NCBI GenBank assembly: GCA_963761115.1 | Contig: CAVXFS010000005.1 | Span: 372,001-436,000, forward strand | Reading direction: 5' to 3' | DNA: 64,000 nt | Source of the DNA: CAVXFS01 sp963761115 | GTDB taxonomy: Bacteria > Pseudomonadota > Gammaproteobacteria > Burkholderiales > Gallionellaceae | Shown: positions 1 through 8,339 of the stretch, in pieces | How the letters are laid out: each line of letters starts with the position of its first letter | Position numbering within the stretch: the stretch's first letter is position 1 | The notes under the pieces: model-generated | Told to the model about the DNA's origin: nothing | The model's input: only the letters and a program-made list of their open reading frames with translations | The model's database searches: none | Position numbers and translations under genes: made by a program

Positions 1-240
1 GACCAGGTGTTCTTTGGAGCGACGGTGACGGTGAGCGACGACGACGGGGTGGAAACCACCTACAGCATCGTCGGCGTGGACGAAGCCGAGCCGGCGCGCG
101 GGCTGGTGAGCTGGGTGTCGCCGCTGGCGCGTGCGCTGCTCAAGGCGAGGGAGGGCGATACGGTGTCGCTGTTCATCCCGGGCGGGGTGGCGGAGCTGGA
201 AGTGGTGGAGGTGAGTTACCGGGAGATCGTGCTGGGATAG
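1..240 (+). CDS. greB: Transcription elongation factor GreB, C-terminal part (5' end outside window)
   Basis: The frame is open from base 1 and ends at TAG 238-240, giving 79 residues of the C-terminal FKBP-like domain of the GreA/GreB family. Family signatures are visible: an FFGA start of the domain, IVGVDEAE, then SPLARALLKAREGD and a PGG-V-ELEVVEVSY ending. Gre factors bind the RNA polymerase secondary channel and stimulate cleavage of backtracked transcripts. The N-terminal coiled coil that separates GreA from GreB lies outside, so GreB rather than GreA rests on the style of the C-terminal domain (SWVSPLARALL). It is convergent with the next gene. Confidence 0.8.
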   Translation, partial: DQVFFGATVTVSDDDGVETTYSIVGVDEAEPARGLVSWVSPLARALLKAREGDTVSLFIPGGVAELEVVEVSYREIVLG

Positions 241-300
241 TTTCGCGTCGATTCGCGAACGATGCGGTTCCTGCATCACCACATCCAACGAGCTGCGAGC

Positions 301-1575
301 TCAAGCCTTGTTGCGCTCCATCACCGCCGCAAAGAATCCGTCCGTACCATGCACCTGCGGCAGCAGTTGCAGGTATTCCCCGGTATCCAGCTCGATCAGG
401 TGTTGCGCAAGGATTTCGCTGGCGGGCCGCAGCGAAAATTCCGGATGCGCGGCGAGGAAGGCATTCACGATATCCTGGTTTTCTTCCCGCAGCAGACTGC
501 AGGTAGCATAGACCAGGCGTCCGCCCGGCTTGAGCAATTTGCTGGCGGCGGCCAGGATCGCGGCCTGCTTCTGGTTCAGTTCTGCCACGCTTTGTACGGA
601 CTGGCGGAACTTCAGGTCGGGGTTGCGGCGCAGCGTGCCGAGGCCGCTGCACGGCGCATCCACCAGCACGCGGTCGATCTTGCCGGCCAGGCGCTTCACC
701 TTGTTGTCGTTCTCGTGCGCGATCAGTTGCGGATGGATGTTGGACAGGCCGGAACGCTTCAGGCGCGGCTTCAGGTTGGCGAGGCGTTTCTCCGAGATGT
801 CGAAGGCGTACAGACGTCCCTGCGAATTCATCATCGCGCCCAGCAACAGGGTCTTGCCGCCGGCGCCGGCGCAGAAATCCACCACCATGTCGTTGCGCTT
901 CGGCGCCAGCAGGAAGCCGAGCAACTGGCTGCCTTCGTCCTGCACCTCGATCTTGCCGGTGACATACAGCGGCTGCCGGTTCAGCGCCGGCTTGCCGACC
1001 ACGCGGATGCCGATCGGCGACCACGGCGTGGCGCGCGCATCCATGCCGCCGGCCTGCAGCGATTGAAGTACTTCATCGCGCCCGGCGAGCAGGGTGTTGA
1101 CGCGCAGGTCCAGCGGCGCCGGTTGCTGCATGGCGCGGCCGGTGGAGAGAATGTCCTCGTCGGTCATGGTGAGGCGCAGTTTTTCCACGATCCATTCGGG
1201 CAGTTCGGCCTGTATCGAGAGGGGCATTTCGGTCAGGGCGATACTCTTGACCTGTGCCAGCCATTCGTTTTCCTCGCGCTTGAGCAATGGCGCGAGTTCG
1301 CGCAGGTTGTATCCGTCGAAACGCACCCAGTAGGCCAGCGCCAGGCGGCGCGGTGTGGCGCGCGCGGAAGGGGTGGACTGGCAGGCGTGTTCCAGGAACA
1401 GGCGATGGCGCAGGATGCCGAACACGGTTTCGGCGATCAGGTGGCGCTCGTTGGAGCCGATGCTGCGGTTCTGCTGAAAATAATGGCGCAGTCCTGCATC
1501 GGCAGGGTGCGCCAGCGGCATGATCTGGCGCAAGGCCTGAATGGTAAGGTCGAGACGGTATTCGGTGAGTAGCAT
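301..1575 (-). CDS. rsmB: RsmB/NOP-family rRNA (cytosine-C5) methyltransferase
   Basis: 424 residues, a normal length for RsmB (16S rRNA m5C967 methyltransferase). The N-terminal ~140 residues resemble the NusB-like RNA-binding domain. The C-terminal half is a Rossmann SAM domain with motif I DFCAGAGGKT (233-242), motif IV DAPCSG (306-311, Cys309) and motif VI ATCS (357-360, Cys359), the two cysteines used in m5C catalysis. It ends in the usual HGTDGFF motif. The gene is alone on the minus strand, convergent with greB. Betaproteobacteria often carry more than one RsmB-like paralogue, so the exact target base is inferred. Confidence 0.85.
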   Translation of the reverse strand: MLLTEYRLDLTIQALRQIMPLAHPADAGLRHYFQQNRSIGSNERHLIAETVFGILRHRLFLEHACQSTPSARATPRRLALAYWVRFDGYNLRELAPLLKREENEWLAQVKSIALTEMPLSIQAELPEWIVEKLRLTMTDEDILSTGRAMQQPAPLDLRVNTLLAGRDEVLQSLQAGGMDARATPWSPIGIRVVGKPALNRQPLYVTGKIEVQDEGSQLLGFLLAPKRNDMVVDFCAGAGGKTLLLGAMMNSQGRLYAFDISEKRLANLKPRLKRSGLSNIHPQLIAHENDNKVKRLAGKIDRVLVDAPCSGLGTLRRNPDLKFRQSVQSVAELNQKQAAILAAASKLLKPGGRLVYATCSLLREENQDIVNAFLAAHPEFSLRPASEILAQHLIELDTGEYLQLLPQVHGTDGFFAAVMERNKA

Positions 1576-1786
1576 AATCCTGGCTGATCAATGGAGTCAG
1601 TTTGACCCGATTGATACTTGGGGAATGTGACAGCCCGGCGAGTTTAGCGCATGTCACTGCGGAAAGTAAGCTGGTGTTTGCAGGCCATCCTTGCGGCATC
1701 GGTTAAGCCGCAGTCGCATCACCTGCAGATCAGGGTTTGTGAGATACCGTCAATTCCTGCATGGAACCATGACCGGTAAAGACCGG

Positions 1787-1792
1787 TATAAT
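1787..1792 (+). promoter_or_regulatory. Possible -10 box (TATAAT) for the gene at 1801
   Basis: A perfect TATAAT lies 9 bases before the ATG at 1801, just after a doubled GACCGGTA (1771-1778 and 1781-1788). A start site 6-8 bases downstream would make the transcript leaderless or nearly so. No good -35 box is visible at 16-18 bases spacing, so this is weak. Confidence 0.3.
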
Positions 1793-1800
1793 CGTCGTTC

Positions 1801-2181
1801 ATGCCACCTGTCACGGTCCTCGCCGCCTTTTCTACATACCTGCTGATGCTGGCTGCGTACTTCCTGGCGCGGTATCGGTTTTTCCACATCCCGGCAATGA
1901 TCTCCATCATGCTGTTCGATCTGGGGATGCCGATCTATCTGTATACGCATCGTCGCTGGTGGCATCGTTTGATCGAACAGCAGGATATCCTGTCCTTTCT
2001 TGTATGGATGCATTTCGGGCTGATCATTACCATGTATGTACTGGATGTGGCGCAGATCCTGACGGCACGCAAGTTGTTAAGGGGTGATATCGATGCGCGC
2101 GCGGAGCATCATTCACAGGGCAAGGCATTGCTGGTGGTGCGCGCGCTGGTGATTGTTACCGGGTCGATACTGGCGGATTAA
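1801..2181 (+). CDS. Small integral membrane protein, function unknown
   Basis: 126 residues with about four hydrophobic segments (roughly 3-22, 31-48, 63-85 and 108-124) and several histidines at segment ends (His29, His50, His55, His71, His103, His104). The pattern of membrane-edge histidines recalls DUF420-type proteins, but I cannot assign a family with confidence. The start is the ATG right after a TATAAT box; no ribosome binding site is seen, so initiation may be leaderless. It lies 200 bp before tpiA on the same strand. Confidence 0.6.
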   Translation: MPPVTVLAAFSTYLLMLAAYFLARYRFFHIPAMISIMLFDLGMPIYLYTHRRWWHRLIEQQDILSFLVWMHFGLIITMYVLDVAQILTARKLLRGDIDARAEHHSQGKALLVVRALVIVTGSILAD

Positions 2182-2384
2182 GGCCTGATTCGAGCCTTGT
2201 TTTTATGCTGGTTTTGCATATGAATACACCGGAGTTTCAGGGTGAGTTGTGTATGCACGAATGCCGGCAAATACTTCAACTGGGCCAATTTTTCATGGCC
2301 TTGGATGTGCTGGCAGGATTGACCTGTCTCGCTTTCACGGGTAGCATTCGCACCCTTTCGTTGTCTCTGAGGATGGGCTGATAA

Positions 2385-3140
2385 ATGCGCCGCAAGCTGG
2401 TAGTCGGGAACTGGAAGATGCATGGCAGCCTTGCCCGCAACAAGACGTTGCTGGAAGGGTTGCTGGCAGGACTGCGCGATATGCGCAATGCCGATTATGC
2501 CGTATGCGTGCCCTATCCGTATCTGGCGCAGGCGCAGTCCATGCTGCAGGGCAGCAACATCACCTGGGGGGCGCAGAACCTGAGCCAGCATGACCAGGGT
2601 GCGTTTACCGGGGCGGTATCGTCCGGCATGCTTTTGGATTTTGATTGCCGTTACGTCATCATCGGGCATTCCGAGCGTCGCGCGCTGTTCCATGAGAGCA
2701 ACGAGATCGCCGCTGCCAAGTTCGATGCGGCGATGAAGGCCGGACTCCTGCCGATCTTTTGCGTGGGTGAGACACTGGCCGAGCGTGAATCCGGCGTGAC
2801 CGAACAGGTGGTTGCGCGGCAACTCGAGGTGGTACTCAATCATGCCGGCGCGCCGGCGCTGGCGAAAACGGTCATTGCCTACGAACCGGTGTGGGCGATC
2901 GGCACCGGAAAAACCGCAACCCCGGAACAGGCACAGGCGGTGCACGCCTTTATCCGTCAACGGGTTGCGCAATTGGATAGTCAGGTCGCGCAAGGCTTGT
3001 GTATACTCTACGGAGGCAGCGTCAAGGCATCGAACGCCAGCGAACTGTTTGCCAAGGCCGACATCGATGGCGGGCTGATCGGCGGCGCTTCACTGGTGGC
3101 AGAGGAATTTCTGGCAATTTGCCTGGCCGCGCAGAATTAA
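2385..3140 (+). CDS. tpiA: Triosephosphate isomerase
   Basis: 251 residues, the standard length. It interconverts dihydroxyacetone phosphate and glyceraldehyde 3-phosphate in glycolysis, gluconeogenesis and the Calvin cycle. Catalytic residues are in place: GNWKMHG (Asn9, Lys11), IIGHSERR (His95) and AYEPVWAIGTGKT with Glu167 and the mobile loop 6, followed by the phosphate-binding YGGSV near 209. The ATG is preceded by GAGG. It is the first gene of a tpiA-secG-tRNA-nuo arrangement common in Betaproteobacteria, with 14 bp to secG, so the two are probably cotranscribed. Confidence 0.97.
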   Translation: MRRKLVVGNWKMHGSLARNKTLLEGLLAGLRDMRNADYAVCVPYPYLAQAQSMLQGSNITWGAQNLSQHDQGAFTGAVSSGMLLDFDCRYVIIGHSERRALFHESNEIAAAKFDAAMKAGLLPIFCVGETLAERESGVTEQVVARQLEVVLNHAGAPALAKTVIAYEPVWAIGTGKTATPEQAQAVHAFIRQRVAQLDSQVAQGLCILYGGSVKASNASELFAKADIDGGLIGGASLVAEEFLAICLAAQN

Positions 3141-3154
3141 TTTTGGGGTAGCGT

Positions 3155-3508
3155 GTGGAAACTATAATCTGGGTTGTACATTTGATAACCGCTTTAGTAT
3201 TGGTCGGCCTGATCCTGGTCCAGCACGGCAAGGGCGCAGATATGGGCGCTTCGTTTGGCGCGGGTTCTGCCGGCAGCCTGTTTGGCTCCAGCGGTTCCGC
3301 TAATTTTCTGAGCCGCAGCACGGCAGTGGCGGCGACGGTATTCTTTATTACCAGCATGAGCCTGACATACCTGGGTTCGCGTGCATCCACCCCGCAAGGC
3401 GTGATGGACCAGGTGCAGACCGTTCCGCCGGCGAGCACGGCTCCGGCAGCTGCCGATACCGTGAATCCGGATACAACAGGTTCAAAATCGAAGGATATAC
3501 CCAAATAA
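3155..3508 (+). CDS. secG: Preprotein translocase subunit SecG
   Basis: 117 residues with a GTG start preceded by GGGG. Two membrane segments (about 4-22 and 54-73) flank the SecG hallmark loop QHGKGADMGASFGAGSAGS. The tail after residue 80 is an Ala/Thr/Pro-rich extension typical of proteobacterial SecG. SecG joins SecYE in the inner-membrane translocon and assists SecA-driven export. It starts 14 bp after tpiA and is followed within 8 bp by tRNA-Leu. Confidence 0.95.
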   Translation: METIIWVVHLITALVLVGLILVQHGKGADMGASFGAGSAGSLFGSSGSANFLSRSTAVAATVFFITSMSLTYLGSRASTPQGVMDQVQTVPPASTAPAAADTVNPDTTGSKSKDIPK

Positions 3509-3515
3509 CAAAAAT

Positions 3516-3600
3516 GCCGATGTGGTGAAATTGGTAGACACGCTATCTTGAGGGGGTAGTGGCGAAAGCCGTAGCAGTTCGAGTCTGCTCATCGGCACCA
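3516..3600 (+). tRNA. tRNA-Leu (anticodon GAG), CCA encoded
   Basis: 85-nt class II tRNA. The acceptor strand GCCGATG (3516-3522) pairs with CATCGGC (3590-3596), followed by A and the encoded CCA (3598-3600). The D-loop has the usual GAAATTGGTAGAC. The anticodon stem CTATC/GGTAG encloses loop TTGAGGG with anticodon GAG at 3550-3552, reading CUY codons. A long variable arm and GTTCGAGTC T-loop follow. It sits between secG and nuoA, as in many Betaproteobacteria. Confidence 0.97.
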
Positions 3601-3708
3601 GATATCAAACCAGGATACAGGCACTGCAAAAATCAGGCTCTGACCTAATATATAGCTGAATGCTGGTTACGCCCGGATGACAGGGTGTTGTGGAGGGGGG
3701 AGAGCTGA

Positions 3709-4065
3709 ATGTTGGAAAACTATTTTCCGGTACTGCTGTTCATCGTCGTGGGTTTGGCCGTAGGCGTTGCACCGCTGGTGATTGGCCGGGTGGTCGCGCC
3801 GCATCGGCCGGACGATGCCAAACTGTCACCGTACGAATGCGGTTTTGAAGCCTTCGAAGACGCGCGCATGAAATTCGATGTGCGCTACTACCTGGTTGCC
3901 ATCCTGTTCATCCTGTTTGACCTGGAAATTGCGTTCCTGTTTCCGTGGGCGGTTGTGCTCAAGGAGATCGGCACCTTCGGTTTCGTTTCCATGATGGTGT
4001 TTCTCGCCATACTGGTCGTCGGCTTCATCTATGAGTGGATGAAAGGAGCGCTGGAATGGGAATAG
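3709..4065 (+). CDS. nuoA: NADH-quinone oxidoreductase subunit A
   Basis: 118 residues with three membrane segments. The conserved region DDAKLSPYECGFE with the loop Cys, then the Asp/Glu-bearing second helix FLFDLEIAFLFPWA, marks NuoA (ND3 homologue) at the membrane/peripheral arm junction of complex I. The ATG has a strong GGAGGGGGGAGAG site. It is the first gene of the nuoA-N operon and overlaps nuoB by 10 bp. The ~108-bp leader after the tRNA should hold the operon promoter or a tRNA processing site. Confidence 0.96.
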   Translation: MLENYFPVLLFIVVGLAVGVAPLVIGRVVAPHRPDDAKLSPYECGFEAFEDARMKFDVRYYLVAILFILFDLEIAFLFPWAVVLKEIGTFGFVSMMVFLAILVVGFIYEWMKGALEWE

Positions 4066-4538
4066 AAGGTATCCTGGAAAAAGGCATGGTGGTCACCACT
4101 GCCGACACCATCATCAACTATGCACGCACCGGTTCGCTGTGGCCGATGACTTTCGGTCTCGCCTGTTGTGCGGTGGAGATGATGCACGCGGCATTGCCGC
4201 GCTACGACCTGGACCGTTTCGGTGCCGGTGCCTTCCGCCCCAGTCCGCGCCAGTCCGACGTGATGATCGTGGCGGGGACGCTGTGCAACAAGATGGCGCC
4301 AGCGCTGCGCAAGGTGTATGACCAGATGGCTGAGCCGCGCTGGGTGATCTCCATGGGTTCCTGCGCCAACGGCGGCGGCTACTACCATTATTCCTATTCG
4401 GTAGTGCGCGGCTGTGACCGCATCGTGCCGGTAGACGTGTATGTGCCGGGCTGCCCGCCGACTGCCGAGGCGCTGCTGTATGGCGTCATCCAGCTGCAGA
4501 ACAAGATCAAACGAACCAATACCATTGCGCGCGGGTGA
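4056..4538 (+). CDS. nuoB: NADH-quinone oxidoreductase subunit B
   Basis: 160 residues (PSST homologue) carrying the N2 [4Fe-4S] cluster that hands electrons to quinone. Ligands are visible in GLACCAVEMMH (adjacent Cys-Cys), MGSCANGGGYY and VPGCPPTAEALLYG. An upstream in-frame ATG at 4035 exists, but AAAGGAG at 4042-4048 sits correctly for the ATG at 4056, which also matches family length. It overlaps the end of nuoA by 10 bp and the possible GTG start of nuoC. Confidence 0.96.
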   Translation: MGIEGILEKGMVVTTADTIINYARTGSLWPMTFGLACCAVEMMHAALPRYDLDRFGAGAFRPSPRQSDVMIVAGTLCNKMAPALRKVYDQMAEPRWVISMGSCANGGGYYHYSYSVVRGCDRIVPVDVYVPGCPPTAEALLYGVIQLQNKIKRTNTIARG

Positions 4539-4540
4539 AT

Positions 4541-5245
4541 ATGGCTGCTGATTTGTGCAAGTTACATGACAAGAAACTGTTCGCGCTGCAAGAGAAACTG
4601 GCCAGCAGGTTTGCAGACCGCATCGTAAGTTCCGATGTCGCCCTGTGCGAACTGAACCTGGTGATTCGCGCTGCCGACCTGCTGCCGGTGATGAGCCGTT
4701 TGCGCGACGACGCGGAATTGCGCTTCGAGCAACTGGTTGACCTGTGTGGCGTGGATTATTCCACCTACGGCAGCGATATCTGCGAAGGCGGCGCCTACCT
4801 GAAATCCGATGATGTAGTGGCGGAGTTCCCTTGCCGTTTCATGGTTGCCTACCAGTTGCTGTCGGTCACGCACAACCTGCGCATGCGGGTGCGCGTGTTC
4901 GCCGAGGACGATACGCTGCCGGTGCTGGATTCCGTTGCCGAGATCTGGCCGAGCGCCAACTGGTACGAGCGCGAAGCGTTCGACCTGTACGGTATCGTGT
5001 TCACCGGCCATCCCGACCTGCGCCGTATCCTCACTGACTATGGTTTTGTCGGCAATCCGTTCCGCAAGGACTTCCCGCTTTCCGGCACCGTCGAGATGCG
5101 TTATGACCCGGAACAGAAGCGCGTGGTGTACCAGCCGGTCATCGATCGAGCCGCGCGAGATCACGCCGCGCATCGTGCGCGAAGACAATTACGGACATCA
5201 TTGATACGTTATGTCAGAGATCAGGAATTACACCATCAATTTTAG
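4541..5245 (+). CDS. nuoC: NADH-quinone oxidoreductase subunit C, C-terminus altered by an apparent frameshift
   Basis: The 30-kDa complex I subunit, with the family signature WYEREAFDLYGIVFTGHPDLRRIL and FRKDFPLSG present. ATG 4541 is chosen; a GTG six bases earlier overlaps the nuoB stop. As read, the frame ends at TAG 5243-5245 with a non-family tail. In the next frame the expected ending IEPREITPRIVREDNYGHH runs to TGA 5202-5204. The sequence GTCATCGATCGAG (from 5138) against an expected GTCACGATCGAG points to one extra T at 5142. Only about 20 terminal residues change, so the protein may still fold. This could be a sequencing or assembly indel. Confidence 0.88.
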   Translation: MAADLCKLHDKKLFALQEKLASRFADRIVSSDVALCELNLVIRAADLLPVMSRLRDDAELRFEQLVDLCGVDYSTYGSDICEGGAYLKSDDVVAEFPCRFMVAYQLLSVTHNLRMRVRVFAEDDTLPVLDSVAEIWPSANWYEREAFDLYGIVFTGHPDLRRILTDYGFVGNPFRKDFPLSGTVEMRYDPEQKRVVYQPVIDRAARDHAAHRARRQLRTSLIRYVRDQELHHQF

Positions 5246-5376
5246 CTGCGGCCGCCCTGCGGGCTTAACTTGCTTGCGCAAGTTAGCCTTCACTGAAGTT
5301 TATTGTGAACGCGCTGATTCCGGCGTTATACAGGAATTGAACAATGTCGGAAATTAGGAATTACACAATAAACTTT
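5205..5376 (+). other. Insertion in front of nuoD with a duplicated, recoded nuoD start
   Basis: ATG 5211 begins MSEIRNYTINF, the first 11 residues of NuoD, at the position a normal nuoD start would have (7 bp after the true nuoC stop). At 5244 it leaves the nuoD sequence and stays open to TAG 5355-5357 (48 codons). The real nuoD begins at 5344 with the same 11 residues in different codons (about 9 of 33 bases differ, all synonymous), then continues into GPQHPAAHG. So about 133 bp (5244-5376), carrying its own AGGA site and a hairpin AACTTGC-TTGC-GCAAGTT (5269-5286), appears inserted at nuoD codon 11. The short ORF overlaps the real start, which would keep translational coupling. Confidence 0.8.
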
Positions 5377-6598
5377 GGCCCCCAGCATCCTGCTGCGCAC
5401 GGCGTATTGCGCCTGGTGCTGGAGCTGGACGGCGAAGTGGTCGAGCGCGCCGACCCGCATATCGGCCTGCTGCACCGCGCCACCGAGAAGCTGGCCGAGC
5501 ACAAGACCTTCCTGCAGTCCGTTCCGTACATGGATCGCCTTGACTACGTGTCGATGATGGTCAACGAACATGCCTATGTGATGGCGATCGAGCGGCTGAT
5601 GGGCATCGAAGTACCCATTCGCGCGCAATATATCCGCGTCATGTTCGACGAGGTCACGCGCATCCTCAACCATCTGCTGTGGCTGGGCGCTTCCGGCATC
5701 GACATGGGCGCGATGACCATGTTCTTCTATACTTTCCGCGAGCGCGAGGACCTGCTGGATGCCTACGAAGCGGTGTCCGGCGCGCGCATGCATGCGTCCT
5801 ACTATCGTCCGGGCGGGGTCTATCGCGACCTGCCGGATACGATGGCGCACTACCGGCCGAGCAAGATCCACAGCGCGGCTGCCGTCAAGAGGATGAACCA
5901 GAACCGCCAGGGATCATTGCTGGATTTTCTGGAAGACTTCACCAGTCGTTTCCCCAAACATGTGGATGAATACGAGACCCTGCTGACCGACAACCGCATC
6001 TGGAAGCAGCGCACCGTCGGAATCGGCGTGGTATCGCCGGAGCGTGCGCTGGCGCTGGGGTTCACCGGACCCATGCTGCGCGGTTCAGGGGTGGAGTGGG
6101 ATTTGCGCAAGAAACAGCCCTATGAAGTATATGATCGCATCGATTTCGACATACCGGTCGGCGTCGAGGGCGACTGCTACGACCGCTACCTGGTGCGCGT
6201 GGAAGAGATGCGGCAGTCCAATCGCATCATCAGGCAGTGCATCGACTGGCTGCGCGACAATCCCGGTCCGGTGATGATCGACGACTTCAAGGTAGTGCCG
6301 CCGAAACGCGAGGCGATGAAGCACAACATGGAGGAGTTGATCCACCACTTCAAGCTGTTCACCGAGGGCATGCACGTGTCCGCCGGGCGAAGTGTATTCT
6401 GCCGTCGAACACCCCAAGGGCGAGTTCGGCATCTACCTGGTTTCCGATGGAGCAAACAAACCCTACCGCATGAAGATTCGCGCGCCGGGATTCGCCCATC
6501 TGTCGTCGCTGAACGAGATGACCCGCGGCCACATGCTGGCCGACGTGGTGGCGATCATCGGCACGCAGGATATCGTTTTTGGAGAGGTTGACCGCTGA
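5344..6598 (+). pseudogene. nuoD: NADH-quinone oxidoreductase subunit D, frameshifted near the 3' end
   Basis: The 49-kDa quinone-site subunit, beginning MSEIRNYTINFGPQHPAAHG with HPDPHIGLLHR-type and RMLDY-type motifs (PHIGLLHRATEKLAE, YMDRLDYVSMM) intact. After FTEGMHVSAG (near residue 347) the frame turns into unrelated Arg-rich sequence ending at 6591. The expected continuation EVYSAVEHPKGEFGIYLVSDG to the terminal GEVDR lies in the next frame and stops at TGA 6596-6598, overlapping nuoE by 1 bp. One extra G in GGG 6385-6387 explains it. Loss of about 70 C-terminal residues should inactivate the subunit, so this is either a base-call error or a real lesion. Confidence 0.85.
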
Positions 6599-7071
6599 TG
6601 TTGTCTCAACAGGTACAGGAACTGATCAATCGCGAGCTGGAGAAATATCCGGCCGACTGGAAGCAGTCTGCGGTGATGTCGGCGCTGCGTTTCGTGCAGG
6701 ATGAAAAAGGCTGGATCTCCAACGACGACATGATGGATGTGGCCGGCTTCCTCGGCATGCCGCAGATGGCGGTGTACGAGATGGCGACCTTCTATCACAT
6801 GTACAATCTCAAGCCGATGGGCAGACACACGTTGACCGTGTGCACCAACCTGTCATGCCAGTTGATGGGGGCGAACGAGACGCTGGATTACCTCAAGGAC
6901 AAGCTCGGCATCGGCGTCGGCGAGGTGACGGCAGACGGCAGGTTCAGCCTGCGCGAAGCCGAATGCATGGGCGCCTGCGTGGAAGCGCCGTTGATGACGG
7001 TGAACAACAAGCGCCTGTGTTCCCGCCTGACGCAGGAAAAGATTGACCAGATTCTTTCCGGATTGGATTGA
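6598..7071 (+). CDS. nuoE: NADH-quinone oxidoreductase subunit E
   Basis: 157 residues (24-kDa subunit) with a thioredoxin-like [2Fe-2S] domain. The four Cys ligands are visible in CTNLSC (two, near residue 82-87) and AECMGAC (two, near 122-127). With NuoF it forms the NADH dehydrogenase module. The ATG overlaps the last base of the corrected nuoD stop, indicating tight coupling. Confidence 0.96.
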   Translation: MLSQQVQELINRELEKYPADWKQSAVMSALRFVQDEKGWISNDDMMDVAGFLGMPQMAVYEMATFYHMYNLKPMGRHTLTVCTNLSCQLMGANETLDYLKDKLGIGVGEVTADGRFSLREAECMGACVEAPLMTVNNKRLCSRLTQEKIDQILSGLD

Positions 7072-7073
7072 CG

Positions 7074-8339
7074 ATGAACGGGCCGGTTACCTACACAACA
7101 ATGGATTTCGAGCAGCCGTGGACACTGGAGAACTATCTCAAGGTCGGCGGCTACCAGGCATTGCGCAAGGTGCTGAGCGAAAAGATCTCGCCCGACCAGA
7201 TCATTGCCGAGGTCAAGACTTCCGCGCTGCGCGGCCGCGGCGGCGCCGGTTTTCCGACCGGTCTGAAATGGAGCTTCATGCCGAAGAATTACACCGGCGA
7301 CAAGTACATCGTGTGCAACTCGGACGAAGGCGAACCCGGCACTTCCAAGGACTGGGACATCCTGCGCTGCAACCCGCATGCATTGATCGAGGGCATGGCC
7401 ATCGCAGCCTATGCGATGGGCGTGAAGACCGGATACAACTATGTGCACGGCGAGATCTTCGAGGCCTATGAGCGCATGGAAGCGGCTTGCGAGGAAGCGC
7501 GCGCGGCCGGCTATCTGGGCAATAACATCCTCGGTGCCGGCTTTGATTTCGACCTGCACAACCATCTCGGCTACGGCGCCTACATCTGCGGCGAGGAAAC
7601 AGCGCTGCTCGAATCACTCGAAGGCAAGAAAGGCCAGCCGCGCTTCAAGCCGCCGTTCCCGGCCAGCTACGGTCTGTACGGTAAGCCGACCACGATCAAC
7701 AACACCGAGACCTTCGCCAGCATCCCTTACATCATCCGCGAGGGCGGCCAGAAATTCCTCGAACTGGGCAAACCGAACAATGGCGGCACCAAGGTGTTCT
7801 CCGTATCCGGCCACGTCAACAACCCCGGCAACTTCGAGGTGCCGATGGGCACGCCGTTCAGGAAGCTGCTGGAGATGGCGGGCGGCGTGCGCAACGGCCA
7901 TAAATTGAAAGCGGTGATTCCCGGCGGCTCGTCGATGCCGGTGCTGCCCGGCGAGATCATGATGGAAACCGACATGGATTTCGACTCGCTGCAGAAGGCC
8001 GGCTCCTACCTGGGCAGCGGCGCGGTGATCGTGATGGACGAGACCGTGTGCATGGTCAGGGCACTGGAGCGCCTGTCCTACTTCTATTACGAGGAATCCT
8101 GCGGCCAGTGCACGCCGTGCCGCGAAGGCACCGGCTGGCTGTACCGCATCGTGCATCGCATCGAGCACGGCACCGGTCGCCAGGAAGATCTGGACCTGCT
8201 GCTAAGCCTGTGCGAGAACATCGCCGGACGCACCATCTGCGCGCTGGGCGATGCCGCGGCGTGGCCGGTGCAGGGCATGCTCAAGCATTTTCGCAGCGAG
8301 TTTGAGTACCACATCGAACACAAACGGTGTCTGGTGTGA
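7074..8339 (+). CDS. nuoF: NADH-quinone oxidoreductase subunit F
   Basis: 421 residues (51-kDa subunit), the NADH- and FMN-binding site of complex I. Visible motifs are the glycine-rich GRGGAGFPTGLKW (NADH/FMN fold), GAYICGEETALLESLEG and the N3 [4Fe-4S] ligands SCGQCTPCREG plus CALGDAAAWP. ATG 7074 lies 2 bp after the nuoE stop; a second ATG at 7101 (MDFEQPW) is a possible alternative. The gene is followed by an unusual 96-bp spacer with G-rich repeats before nuoG. Confidence 0.96.
   Translation: MNGPVTYTTMDFEQPWTLENYLKVGGYQALRKVLSEKISPDQIIAEVKTSALRGRGGAGFPTGLKWSFMPKNYTGDKYIVCNSDEGEPGTSKDWDILRCNPHALIEGMAIAAYAMGVKTGYNYVHGEIFEAYERMEAACEEARAAGYLGNNILGAGFDFDLHNHLGYGAYICGEETALLESLEGKKGQPRFKPPFPASYGLYGKPTTINNTETFASIPYIIREGGQKFLELGKPNNGGTKVFSVSGHVNNPGNFEVPMGTPFRKLLEMAGGVRNGHKLKAVIPGGSSMPVLPGEIMMETDMDFDSLQKAGSYLGSGAVIVMDETVCMVRALERLSYFYYEESCGQCTPCREGTGWLYRIVHRIEHGTGRQEDLDLLLSLCENIAGRTICALGDAAAWPVQGMLKHFRSEFEYHIEHKRCLV

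Noticed and set aside
262..1572. Long plus-strand frame opposite rsmB
   Set aside because: Shadow frame in GC-rich DNA; the minus strand carries all methyltransferase motifs.
5130..6598. Programmed ribosomal frameshifting in nuoC and nuoD
   Set aside because: Neither shift point has a slippery codon pair, stop codon or stimulatory structure of known +1 sites, and the family is not known for recoding.
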